The notes: a model not told the origin generated them from the sequence alone. A DNA stretch of 6,582 nucleotides from an uncultured Flavobacteriaceae bacterium (GCA_947311815.1 CAMZMA010000145.1:1-6582); one strand, 5' to 3'. Shown: positions 1 to 6,582, numbered from the stretch's first letter. A program made the numbers and translations.

Positions 1-138
1 ATGATTATGTTGGCAGTAATTCCTGTAGTTTGGGTTTTTAAAATTCAACTTTTACCCATATCAATAATACCTATTTTAATTTTATTGATGGTTCGGTATT
101 ATTTTTTATCAAAAAACTTATTGACCTTTAAAGAATAA
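1..138 (+). CDS. C-terminal fragment of an unidentified membrane protein (5'-truncated)
   Basis: The window opens in a plus-strand frame that stays open for 45 codons to a TAA at 136-138. The other two plus frames and all three minus frames have stops within 1-117, so this is the only reading that explains the stretch. The peptide is very hydrophobic: two likely membrane segments (about residues 2-12 and 17-31), then a short basic tail ending in LLTFKE. This looks like the last helices and cytoplasmic tail of a polytopic membrane protein. The ATG at base 1 is probably internal, with the true start outside the window. The frame converges on the polysaccharide operon and its last 21 bases overlap the 3' end of the glycosylphosphotransferase gene. 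I do not recognise the family. The fragment is short enough that a chance open frame cannot be ruled out. Confidence 0.5.
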   Translation: MIMLAVIPVVWVFKIQLLPISIIPILILLMVRYYFLSKNLLTFKE

Positions 139-1500
139 CACAGTAGTAATCGTTTGTATTAAGATTTTGAAATCTAAAAAAGTATTTCTTTCTTTAATAT
201 AATACAAATCATATCTGAGTTTGATTTCTTGTTCTTCCATTGTATTTGCATACGGATAATTAACTTGCGCCCAACCTGTTAATCCTGGTTTAATTACGTG
301 CCGTATTTTATAAAAAGGAATTTGTTGTGCTAAGTTTTTCACAAATTCAGGGCGTTCTGGTCTTGGCCCAATAATACTCATTTCGCCTTTTAAGATATTG
401 TAAAATTGCGGAATTTCATCTAAACGTGTATTTCTTAAAAACTTACCAAATGCAGTAATTCTTACATCGTTTTTTGTTGCCCAAACCGCACCATTTTTTT
501 CGGCATCAGTAACCATAGAACGTAATTTAAGAATTCTAAATATTTTTCCTTTTTTACCTACTCTTTCTTGTCCATAAAAAAGCGGCCCTCTATTTGCAAT
601 AAGATTACCTACAAAAACAAAAGGGATGACTCCTAAAAAAAAGAGCATTCCTACAAATGAAATTACAATATCAATAGTTCTATGAAAAGTCAAGTACAAT
701 CTGTTATTATTATTACTACTAAAATTGATGTTTTTATAAAAATCGTTTGATAAATATTCTTTAGGGATTCTATTTGTAACTTCTTCATAAAAAGTTTCAA
801 AACTTTTAATATTTACACCTTTCTCAAACAATGAAATTACTTTTTCGTTTAGTATTTTATTAATTTCATCCGTAAACCCTTGAGTAGAAATAATAACTTC
901 GGTGATTTGATTTTTACGTACAATTTCGTTAATATTTGATGCTTTTATTTCTGTAAATTTTTCATCACTTATTGCTTTTTTATCAGAAATATAGGTGATT
1001 AATTGATGAAATCCATCATTTTTAATAAGGTTTAACAGTTTTTCTATCCGAGAAGAATGCCCAATAATTAAAATACTTTTAAAATATTTTGGCGTAAATA
1101 ATAGGAACATGTATAAATACCGCCAAAGTAATATGGGTAATGATAAAATCAAATAAAAATAAATTATTTGCAATCTGTTTTCAGGTAATGAAGGAGATAC
1201 AAACGGTGTAAAAACATAAAAAATAGTAACAGCTAACACTGTTAAAAAAACACTTCTAACAATTAAAAACCGATTGTTTGAAACCACTAAATTATACGAT
1301 TGAAAAATTTCGCCAAATAACAACAAATAAGCCGCAATAATAATAAGCCACTTAACAATATTATCATTATTAAAATTGACATAATCAAATTCTAAATAGG
1401 CATTAGCAAGCCATAAAGAAATACAAACAACAAAAATATCTACAACCTTTAGCAGTAGTTTTCTTTCAGAGACATCTAAATACGATGATTTTTTTTGCAT
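118..1500 (-). CDS. Exopolysaccharide polyprenyl glycosylphosphotransferase (undecaprenyl-phosphate sugar-1-phosphate transferase)
   Basis: This initiating enzyme transfers a sugar-1-phosphate from a UDP-sugar to undecaprenyl phosphate on the inner face of the cytoplasmic membrane. The 460 residues have the usual WcaJ/WbaP-type layout. About four N-terminal transmembrane helices (roughly 15-35, 48-68, 80-100, 110-135) are followed by a soluble Rossmann-like middle domain beginning at ILIIGHSSR (143-151). A further hydrophobic segment (about 274-300) leads into the bacterial sugar transferase domain. That domain shows FRILKLRSM (321-329), RLDEIPQFYN (359-368), IIGPRPERPEF (376-386), PGLTGWAQVNYPY (405-417) and YYIKERNTFLDFKIL (433-447). 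Asp361-Glu362 match the catalytic acidic pair known from PglC-type enzymes. Length is normal and nothing is broken. The ATG at 1500 starts the frame and precedes the first helix. It is the last gene of the minus-strand run, 98 bp after its neighbour, and its stop lies inside the converging frame. The sugar (Glc, Gal, GlcNAc, QuiNAc-type and so on) cannot be read from sequence. Confidence 0.96.
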   Translation of the reverse strand: MQKKSSYLDVSERKLLLKVVDIFVVCISLWLANAYLEFDYVNFNNDNIVKWLIIIAAYLLLFGEIFQSYNLVVSNNRFLIVRSVFLTVLAVTIFYVFTPFVSPSLPENRLQIIYFYLILSLPILLWRYLYMFLLFTPKYFKSILIIGHSSRIEKLLNLIKNDGFHQLITYISDKKAISDEKFTEIKASNINEIVRKNQITEVIISTQGFTDEINKILNEKVISLFEKGVNIKSFETFYEEVTNRIPKEYLSNDFYKNINFSSNNNNRLYLTFHRTIDIVISFVGMLFFLGVIPFVFVGNLIANRGPLFYGQERVGKKGKIFRILKLRSMVTDAEKNGAVWATKNDVRITAFGKFLRNTRLDEIPQFYNILKGEMSIIGPRPERPEFVKNLAQQIPFYKIRHVIKPGLTGWAQVNYPYANTMEEQEIKLRYDLYYIKERNTFLDFKILIQTITTVLFFKGQ

Positions 1501-1509
1501 ACGTTTCTT

Positions 1510-1527
1510 AGATAATTTAAACTATCT
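1510..1527. repeat. 18-bp imperfect dyad just upstream of the glycosylphosphotransferase start
   Basis: The bases AGATAATTTAAACTATCT form an inverted repeat in which eight of nine base pairs match; the odd pair would be a G-U wobble in the minus-strand transcript. It ends 9 bases before the ATG of the glycosylphosphotransferase. It could be an operator-like site, or a weak hairpin in the leader near the translation start. In DNA this AT-rich, short palindromes also arise by chance, so no function is claimed. Confidence 0.35.
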
Positions 1528-1564
1528 TTTTCTATAGGATTTAGAGGAAAACTAGTAATGATTT

Positions 1565-1594
1565 CAAAAATAAGAAGTTTTTTGAGTTAATTAA
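1565..1594 (-). promoter_or_regulatory. Possible Bacteroidota-type promoter for the glycosylphosphotransferase gene
   Basis: Read on the minus strand, 1572-1565 is TATTTTTG, which fits the Bacteroidota -7 consensus TAnnTTTG exactly. With a 19-base spacer, the -33 position (1594-1592) reads TTA, two of three matches to TTG. Transcription would start near 1560 and give a leader of about 60 bases before the ATG at 1500. It lies in the only real intergenic gap of the operon, which is where an internal promoter would be expected. The weak -33 element and the AT-richness keep confidence low. Confidence 0.3.
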
Positions 1595-1596
1595 CT
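1585..1596. repeat. 12-bp perfect palindrome in the intergenic gap
   Basis: The bases AGTTAATTAACT are a perfect palindrome 3 bp beyond the stop of the WbuB-like glycosyltransferase, overlapping the -33 region of the candidate promoter. It could serve as a binding site for a dimeric regulator. As a transcript hairpin it would be too weak (A/T only apart from one pair, almost no loop) to act as an intrinsic terminator. It may be chance in AT-rich DNA. Confidence 0.25.
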
Positions 1597-1598
1597 TT

Positions 1599-2816
1599 TT
1601 ATTCAAATAATTTGATGTATAAATCACTTAAATATTCAAAATTATGATGCTTTTTCACGTAATCATATCCTTTTTTTGCCATTTTTTCTCGCTCTTTAAC
1701 TGACATTTCATAAAATTTTAAAATTCCATCAACAATAGTTGTTGCACTTTCAGCTTCTACCACAAAACCACAACCTGAAAGTTCTACAGGATCTTTAATT
1801 TTATTAGAGGAAGATATTACAGGTTTTTTAGCCAACATATAATCAAAAAATTTGTTAGAAGACACTCCATAATCAAACAGTTTTGTTTTATTCCTGCCTA
1901 CAAAACAAACATCAAAATAAGACAACATGTTTTGCACCTGATTCTTATTGATTTTTGATATAAATGTTACGTTATTGGTATTTTTCACTTGTTCTTGCAG
2001 TTCCTTTTTTAAATAGCCATCACCTACAAATACAAAATGAATATTTGTGTTTTCTTTCATCATTATTGATGCTTCAATTAAATATTCAAGTGCATTTGCC
2101 ATTCCCATAGTACCTGTATAACCAATGACAAATTTGTCTTTTGGTAACTGTTTTTTTACAGCATCTGGTAATTTTTCGTTGACTAATAATGTTTCATCGA
2201 TTCCGTTCGGAATCCAATAAAACTTACTAGAGTCTTTAGATATTTTGTTGATATAAGTATGTGCATTGGGTAGTAATGAAATAATCGCATCTGCTTTTCT
2301 ATACCCAAATTTTTCTACCCAAGCCATTACTAAAACCATTGGATGCCATTTTGAGTATCCTTTTAAATAGATAGGTGTTAATGGCCATAAATCTCTAATT
2401 TCGAAGAGTAATTTGGTTGCTTTGTGCTTCTTTTTTAAATACCAACCCGATAGAATAGGAAATATTGGCATTGAAGACACTAAAATAATACTTGGTTTCC
2501 CTAATTGTTTTGTAGAAAGCGATAAAATTCTGAAAGCAAACACTATCATACTCCATAATTTAAAAATACTTCCGCCATCATATTCGGGTATTTTCACCCA
2601 ACAAAAAGTAATGCCTTTTTCTACTTCTTCTAAAGTAAAGGTTTCTTTTCCTACTTTGGGCTGATTATGAAATAAATGGTTGTAAGAACCCGATATAATT
2701 TTTACATCGTAGCCTTTTTTAACCCAAAATTTACTAAAATAATAATGACGTTCTCCCCAACCAGAATCTGGTTTTCCTGCGGTCATGTTGAGTACCCAAA
2801 TTGTTTTGTTTTTCAT
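1599..2816 (-). CDS. Glycosyltransferase family 4, WbuB-like
   Basis: This is a 405-residue retaining GT-B glycosyltransferase, expected to add one sugar from a nucleotide donor to the lipid-linked repeat unit at the cytoplasmic face. The N-terminal acceptor half begins IWVLNMTAGKPDSGWGERHYYFSKF (in part 6-30), and the GERHYY-type stretch is usual for WbuB-like enzymes. It continues through FEIRDLWP (138-145), a hallmark of this subfamily. WIPNGID (201-207) marks the passage to the donor-binding half, followed by IGYTGTMGMAN (231-241), FVFVGDG (261-267) and SSNKFFDYMLAKKPVI (319-334). In that last block Asp325 stands where many family 4 enzymes carry Glu. No signal peptide; a hydrophobic patch around 86-100 could be membrane-associating. 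Length is normal. The ATG at 2816 follows the TAA of the preceding gene with no spacer, so the two are probably co-translated. Donor and linkage are not predictable. E. coli WbuB is a presumed aminosugar transferase, but that should not be carried over. Confidence 0.93.
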   Translation of the reverse strand: MKNKTIWVLNMTAGKPDSGWGERHYYFSKFWVKKGYDVKIISGSYNHLFHNQPKVGKETFTLEEVEKGITFCWVKIPEYDGGSIFKLWSMIVFAFRILSLSTKQLGKPSIILVSSMPIFPILSGWYLKKKHKATKLLFEIRDLWPLTPIYLKGYSKWHPMVLVMAWVEKFGYRKADAIISLLPNAHTYINKISKDSSKFYWIPNGIDETLLVNEKLPDAVKKQLPKDKFVIGYTGTMGMANALEYLIEASIMMKENTNIHFVFVGDGYLKKELQEQVKNTNNVTFISKINKNQVQNMLSYFDVCFVGRNKTKLFDYGVSSNKFFDYMLAKKPVISSSNKIKDPVELSGCGFVVEAESATTIVDGILKFYEMSVKEREKMAKKGYDYVKKHHNFEYLSDLYIKLFE

Positions 2817-4202
2817 TTATAAATTAGATATTGTCAATCTGTATTTACCTGATTTTGTCTTTTTAATTTCAGTAATCCTATTTATTTTTAAATTTAAAGA
2901 ATAGCCTATTTTTTCTAAAAACCTTTCTTTAATTATATTTTCTTCTCTTTTTGAAAAGTTTTTATCAATAACAATATTTATTTCATAATCATAAAAACTA
3001 TGTTGTATGACTTGAGATAATTTTAAAAAAGGGATATCTAAAAAAAGCCTATATAAACTGATTATTTTTCTACCATCTTTTGTTACAATTGCATCTTCAA
3101 GTCTACCAGATATTTCATCAATCTTTAACATATGTAAACCTGATTTGTTCTCTTGCTCTTTAGATACTCTAACATAATCACCTATTCGATATCTAATTAA
3201 AGGTTGATCAAAATTTATTAAACCCGTAGAAATTACTTCACCCATTTCACCTTTCTTTGTTTTTGTTCCGTTTGAATTCATTACTTCTAAGATTCCTGTA
3301 TCTGGGCTAAATAATAATTCTCCTTTTTTGTTTTCTGAAATTAGTCCACAAGCTTCTACGCCACTATAGGCATCAAAAACCTTACACTGAAAAGCCTTTT
3401 CTATGGTATTTCTCATTTTTTCTGTAAGTTTTTCACTAGAAGTCAATACCGAAATGAGTTTAGGAGATTTTAATTTTAATTTATTAATAAAATCTGCCAA
3501 GATATAAATACTCATAGCATATCCTACCAAATAAGAAACATTGTTTTCTATAAGTCCTCGTACATAATTTGGCGCATTTTTTTCGGAGATATGATACGCA
3601 GAAAAATAGGTTTGTTTCTCTGCTATATTAAATCGATAAAAAGGTGCTTTTGCATTAGCTTTTGTTAAAATATTTTTTCCTCCAATCATTCCTCTAGGCA
3701 TTTTATAATGTACTTCTGCCCAATTGCGCACTCTTGCTTCATAAACAGCCGCCCATTTTTTATAAAATTGATTCGAATAAAAAGTGCTAGTTGGTGTACC
3801 TGTGCTACCACTACTTGAAATAAAAAAACCTTTTCTTTTTTTAGAAGAAAGTAAAGAGGTTTTTCCGTACTTTCTAAAGTCTTCTTTTTCTAAATAGGGT
3901 AGTTTTTTTAAATCTTCTATTTCAAATTTTTGAAACTTACTAGTATTAAAACCGTATTTTTTATATTTTTCATGATAAAAAGGAACTGTTTCAAAGGCAT
4001 GTACTAGTAATTTTCGTAATTCTACTGTTTGATACTCTTGCCATTGTACTGCCGTATACGCTTCTCTTTCTTTAAATTCTCTTAGGTATTTATTAAAATC
4101 TTTTCCGTATTTTTTTTGTTTCAATCGATAGCCATAGGAAGAAATCATTGCATTTTGAATTAGCAAAGGACTCTTTTGATATATTTTTTCTAAAAAATTC
4201 AT
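2817..4202 (-). CDS. PaaK/CapK-like adenylate-forming enzyme (phenylacetate-CoA ligase family) of a polysaccharide cluster
   Basis: This is a member of the ANL adenylate-forming superfamily, in the branch with phenylacetate-CoA ligase PaaK and the capsule-locus CapK proteins. Numbered from the ATG at 4202 (461 aa), it has the phosphate-binding loop SSSGSTGTP (129-137), the YSGVE block (279-283), IRYRIGDY with the ribose-binding Asp342, the hinge ISGR with Arg367, and a C-terminal KTKSGKYR in which Lys453 fits the adenylation lysine. All core motifs look intact, so an active enzyme forming an acyl-adenylate, and perhaps an acyl-CoA, is likely. The acid is unknown. In this setting it may supply an acyl group for the glycan, but that is inference. 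The chosen ATG overlaps the upstream stop by one base (TAATG), the classic coupled arrangement, and gives the usual MNFLEKIY beginning. An in-frame ATG at 4223 would add seven residues and is the alternative. The stop abuts the next gene's ATG directly. Confidence 0.9.
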   Translation of the reverse strand: MNFLEKIYQKSPLLIQNAMISSYGYRLKQKKYGKDFNKYLREFKEREAYTAVQWQEYQTVELRKLLVHAFETVPFYHEKYKKYGFNTSKFQKFEIEDLKKLPYLEKEDFRKYGKTSLLSSKKRKGFFISSSGSTGTPTSTFYSNQFYKKWAAVYEARVRNWAEVHYKMPRGMIGGKNILTKANAKAPFYRFNIAEKQTYFSAYHISEKNAPNYVRGLIENNVSYLVGYAMSIYILADFINKLKLKSPKLISVLTSSEKLTEKMRNTIEKAFQCKVFDAYSGVEACGLISENKKGELLFSPDTGILEVMNSNGTKTKKGEMGEVISTGLINFDQPLIRYRIGDYVRVSKEQENKSGLHMLKIDEISGRLEDAIVTKDGRKIISLYRLFLDIPFLKLSQVIQHSFYDYEINIVIDKNFSKREENIIKERFLEKIGYSLNLKINRITEIKKTKSGKYRLTISNL

Positions 4203-5212
4203 TATTTTAAAATTGATAGCCATTTGGTTCTAACCACACACCAAGCAAAATTTTCAACTTTTTTACGAGCGTTTTTTACAATTTTTTGATTGTTCTCTTC
4301 AATTAATTGAATAATAGCCTTTGCCATTTGTTGCGGATTTTCTTTATCTACCAAAACACCATCAATATTATTTTTAATTAAATAAGGCATTCCGCCAACA
4401 TTGGTACTTACTACAGGTAAACCTAAAGCCATAGCTTCCATCACACTTACAGGTGTATTGTCAAAATTAGTGGTATTGATAAAGATAGCATACTCTTTAG
4501 ACTTTTGATGCCATTTTTCTTTGGGTAAAACTCCTGTGAATTCAACAGATTGCTCTATATGATATTTTTTTGCTAGTTGTTGTGTTGCTGCAAAAGAATC
4601 ATCGGTTTGTGGACCAATCATACATAAAATAGCTTTTGGATATTTTTCGTTTACAATTTTTAATACTTCAATTGCCAAAGTAGGATTGTACAGATGCTTA
4701 AAAGCACGTACCCAAAGTAATTTTGGCTGTAAAGGGTTTCGTTCTTTAAATTGATAATTCTCTATTTCTAAAATATTAGGAATAAATAGGGTTTTATAAC
4801 CTCTTTTTTCAAATTCGTATTGTAAATACCCTGAAGGAGCTACATTTTTAAAAGCATTCTTAAAAATAAGGTTTGATAGTTTTTTTGATACATCTAAACG
4901 ATAAGGTAAATTACCTCCTCTTAAAATAGGAATGTATTTAATTTTAAAAATACGTGCTAATTGAGAGCATACGAAAGCAAAATAAAAATTAGAGGTACTA
5001 AACGTGTCAATTAAAATATAATTTACTTTTCTATTTAAAAATACAGCGAAAGCCATATCAATCATTCTTGCAACTTTATTTTGTTTGCTCGAAGATTTTA
5101 AAATAGAAAATCCTTCTATAGCTAATAATCTTGATAATACAGCCATTGATGTATTATACTTTGTTTTTTTTACTAAATTATTACCGATATATAAAACGTT
5201 AATCTTCTTCAT
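4202..5212 (-). CDS. Glycosyltransferase family 4 (GT-B)
   Basis: A 336-residue retaining glycosyltransferase, probably acting at the cytoplasmic face on the growing lipid-linked oligosaccharide. The N-terminal half starts with a beta strand, INVLYIGNN, and includes the ILRGGNLPYRL stretch (96-106) seen in many family 4 enzymes. FIPN (143-146) opens the linker. The donor half has LLWVRAF (165-171) with HLYNPTLAIE after it, CMIGPQ (197-202), VEFTGVLPKEKW (223-234) and the diagnostic TPVSVMEAMALGLPVVSTN (253-271). Glu259 is the conserved donor-binding acid. The other acid of the E-x7-E pair is Asp251 here, a mild variant. The protein is somewhat shorter than the usual 360-400 residues, mainly in a compact N-terminal half, but no motif is missing. 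A TTG one codon upstream (5215) is also open; the ATG at 5212 is preferred. It overlaps the upstream gene by 14 bases and touches the next at TAATG, so coupling on both sides is likely. Donor sugar unknown. Confidence 0.92.
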   Translation of the reverse strand: MKKINVLYIGNNLVKKTKYNTSMAVLSRLLAIEGFSILKSSSKQNKVARMIDMAFAVFLNRKVNYILIDTFSTSNFYFAFVCSQLARIFKIKYIPILRGGNLPYRLDVSKKLSNLIFKNAFKNVAPSGYLQYEFEKRGYKTLFIPNILEIENYQFKERNPLQPKLLWVRAFKHLYNPTLAIEVLKIVNEKYPKAILCMIGPQTDDSFAATQQLAKKYHIEQSVEFTGVLPKEKWHQKSKEYAIFINTTNFDNTPVSVMEAMALGLPVVSTNVGGMPYLIKNNIDGVLVDKENPQQMAKAIIQLIEENNQKIVKNARKKVENFAWCVVRTKWLSILK

Positions 5213-6527
5213 CAATAATATTAATTAAACTCCATCCGTATATAAAACCTGGAAAGGCAATACGCATTGCAGAATGATTGATGGTTAAAAACCATAATAA
5301 ATAAAACGAAATTAAAAAGGCTTTTTGATACCGTGCCATTTTAGAAAAATGAGATAAGGGGATGGTTATTAACATAATTAGCATCAAAATACCTATAAAT
5401 CCATGTTCTTCTATCAACCTACTTACTTCATTATGTGACACTGCTGTTACATGTTTGTCGCTAAGTTGTCTTTTATACTTCCCATTCCCTACACCAATAC
5501 CTACTAATGGAGATTCATAAAAACTTTCTAATTGCATTTTAAAAATTTTTCCTCTTCCAGCAGAAACATCCTTCTTTTTTTCTCCTCTCGCATTTTTACC
5601 TGCATACCTGTTTTCTAACATACCTCCTGTAACATCTGAAGTATACAGAAAAACACCAAGCACAAATACACCTGCTACAAATATATATTTTATCATATTT
5701 TTAATACCAGCTCCTTGATGTAAAAGCATAAAAAAAGCAAAAACTATAAATGCGACGCCTCCTGTAATAACACCTCCTCTAGAAAAAGTTAACAAGCCTC
5801 TGTAAGTAAAATACGCCAAAAACAAAGCATCTAAAACAACATAACCTGAAAGTTTTTCTTTTAACAAAAGAAAAACACCTATAATAAAGATACCAACACC
5901 TAAAGCAGTAGCTACTTGGTTAGGTCCAAAACCTCCAGAAGTATACGCATTAGAAGATGTATTAAATACAAGTTCTCTTAAATTTGGAGTTCTAAAATAC
6001 ATATATGTAACCATAGAAAACACTGGCAGTAAAAGTAAAAACAATGCATCTAACAATTGTTTTTTTGTTACCATTCTTTTATAAAAATACAACGCAGATA
6101 CTCCTAAAACAATAGGGCCACTTAAGTTAAATATAATCGCTTTCCGTAAAGATTCTCCTTCTGGGACAGCTGTAAATACAATACCTAATAATAAAAGTAA
6201 AATATATACAAAAAATTTCACTGAAATTTTTTGCTTTATAGGCCCAATAAACATTCCTATTAACAAGAAAAACAGTACGCCATATTTACCCATCTCATAA
6301 GAAATAACACCTTTCACCATCCGTAAAAAGACCTCTGCTCCTGCAACGTAACTAGCAATTTTAAAAGCTTCCTCATTGTTGTTATTAGACATCGACACTA
6401 TGATAAAACCTATTAAAAGAATTGCTACACCAAACGGTTTCGGAAAAAAAGCAAAAGTTGCTAAATACCCAATCAGAATATGGATACCAATAGCTAATAG
6501 CTTATTATATATAATTTTTTCTAACAA
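5199..6527 (-). CDS. O-antigen ligase/polymerase family membrane protein (Wzy/WaaL-type)
   Basis: A 442-residue polytopic inner-membrane protein with about ten to twelve hydrophobic helices. Family features are GGFGPNQVATALG (198-210), TFSRGGVITGG (247-257) with the conserved Arg250, and a large polar loop from about 297 to 370. The loop has a basic stretch (311-330), then GRGKIFKMQLESF (324-336), SPLVGIGVGNG (339-349) and SHNEVSRLIEEHGFIG (364-379), with His365 at the usual catalytic-region position. Such proteins use undecaprenyl-diphosphate-linked glycan in the periplasm, either polymerising repeat units (Wzy) or transferring glycan to an acceptor (WaaL, or a protein O-glycosylase). Sequence alone does not decide; the position inside a glycosyltransferase operon favours Wzy. 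The start is a TTG at 6527: an in-frame TAA lies two codons upstream (6533-6531), and the first internal ATG is at residue 46, after the first helix. The TTG overlaps the upstream stop by 7 bases. Confidence 0.9.
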   Translation of the reverse strand: MLEKIIYNKLLAIGIHILIGYLATFAFFPKPFGVAILLIGFIIVSMSNNNNEEAFKIASYVAGAEVFLRMVKGVISYEMGKYGVLFFLLIGMFIGPIKQKISVKFFVYILLLLLGIVFTAVPEGESLRKAIIFNLSGPIVLGVSALYFYKRMVTKKQLLDALFLLLLPVFSMVTYMYFRTPNLRELVFNTSSNAYTSGGFGPNQVATALGVGIFIIGVFLLLKEKLSGYVVLDALFLAYFTYRGLLTFSRGGVITGGVAFIVFAFFMLLHQGAGIKNMIKYIFVAGVFVLGVFLYTSDVTGGMLENRYAGKNARGEKKKDVSAGRGKIFKMQLESFYESPLVGIGVGNGKYKRQLSDKHVTAVSHNEVSRLIEEHGFIGILMLIMLITIPLSHFSKMARYQKAFLISFYLLWFLTINHSAMRIAFPGFIYGWSLINIIDEED

Positions 6528-6582
6528 TTTTTATAAATATCTATTAGTGTTGAAATTACTGCTTTTTTAGAATAGTTATTGA
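6521..6582 (-). CDS. C-terminal tail of an upstream gene, probably a glycosyltransferase (5'-truncated)
   Basis: One minus-strand frame is open from the window edge to a TAG at 6523-6521, giving 19 residues that end YSKKAVISTLIDIYKNC. The other two frames stop early. An aromatic-Ser-x-x-x-x-hydrophobic helix ending in an I/L-Y motif is how many family 4 glycosyltransferases finish, which suits the neighbours. The stop overlaps the TTG start of the O-antigen ligase-type gene (7-base overlap), which supports it being a real coupled gene. With so few residues the family is inference; that a gene ends here is more secure. Confidence 0.55.
   Translation of the reverse strand, partial: NNYSKKAVISTLIDIYKNC

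Noticed and set aside
102..116. TTTTTT-ATC-AAAAAA inverted repeat as a terminator
   Set aside because: The stem is only A/T pairs with a three-base loop, far too weak for an intrinsic terminator, and it lies inside the plus-strand frame.
701..720. Short TTA/TTATTA-like trinucleotide run
   Set aside because: It encodes an asparagine run (about residues 263-266) in the linker before the sugar transferase domain. It is too short and imperfect to be a meaningful microsatellite or phase-variation tract.
2413..2664. Plus-strand open frame of 83 codons
   Set aside because: It lies entirely inside the minus-strand WbuB-like glycosyltransferase, whose motifs are continuous through this region. The translated product shows no recognisable domain, so it is a shadow frame.
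4202..4223. Upstream ATG at 4223 as the start of the PaaK/CapK-like gene
   Set aside because: It is possible and in frame, but adds only seven residues before the typical MNFLEKIY beginning, and the ATG at 4202 sits in a TAATG stop-start overlap. Kept as an alternative.
6376..6570. Plus-strand open frame of 64 codons
   Set aside because: It is antisense to the start of the O-antigen ligase-type gene and the end of its upstream neighbour. Its hydrophobicity mirrors the membrane-coding opposite strand.
1..6582. Mobile elements, CRISPR arrays, tRNA or rRNA genes, frameshifted genes
   Set aside because: No transposase or integrase motif, regularly spaced repeat, or RNA gene signature was seen, and every complete gene carries its family motifs in one uninterrupted frame.

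Overview
The window is a strongly AT-rich (roughly one third G+C by eye) piece of a surface-polysaccharide biosynthesis cluster. It is most likely from a member of the Bacteroidota, and within them probably the Flavobacteriaceae. The grounds are the codon use (AAA, AAT, ATT and TTA dominate), the lack of Shine-Dalgarno sequences before the starts, a TAnnTTTG-type promoter box, and the gene set itself. The genus cannot be fixed from the sequence.

All complete genes lie on the minus strand, so transcription runs from high to low coordinates. In that order: the last 19 codons of a gene cut by the window edge, probably a glycosyltransferase (6582-6521); a polytopic O-antigen ligase/polymerase-type protein (6527-5199); a GT-B family 4 glycosyltransferase (5212-4202); a PaaK/CapK-type adenylate-forming enzyme (4202-2817); a WbuB-like family 4 glycosyltransferase (2816-1599); and, after a 98-bp gap, a polyprenyl glycosylphosphotransferase (1500-118). 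The first five overlap or abut, which points to one translationally coupled operon. The last may also have its own promoter. At the left edge a plus-strand reading frame (1-138) runs towards the cluster and overlaps its final stop. It is probably the C-terminus of an unrelated membrane protein and marks the end of the locus.

The genes fit Wzx/Wzy-type assembly. The glycosylphosphotransferase would load the first sugar-phosphate onto undecaprenyl phosphate at the inner membrane. The glycosyltransferases would extend the repeat unit. The O-antigen ligase-family protein would polymerise or transfer the finished units in the periplasm. The PaaK/CapK-like enzyme is the least explained member and may activate a carboxylic acid used to decorate the glycan. 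The window holds no flippase, export proteins, chain-length regulator or nucleotide-sugar enzymes, so the locus must continue above 6582 or elsewhere. No RNA gene, mobile element, CRISPR array or convincing terminator was found. Apart from the adenylate-forming enzyme and the 98-bp gap, this is an ordinary polysaccharide locus.
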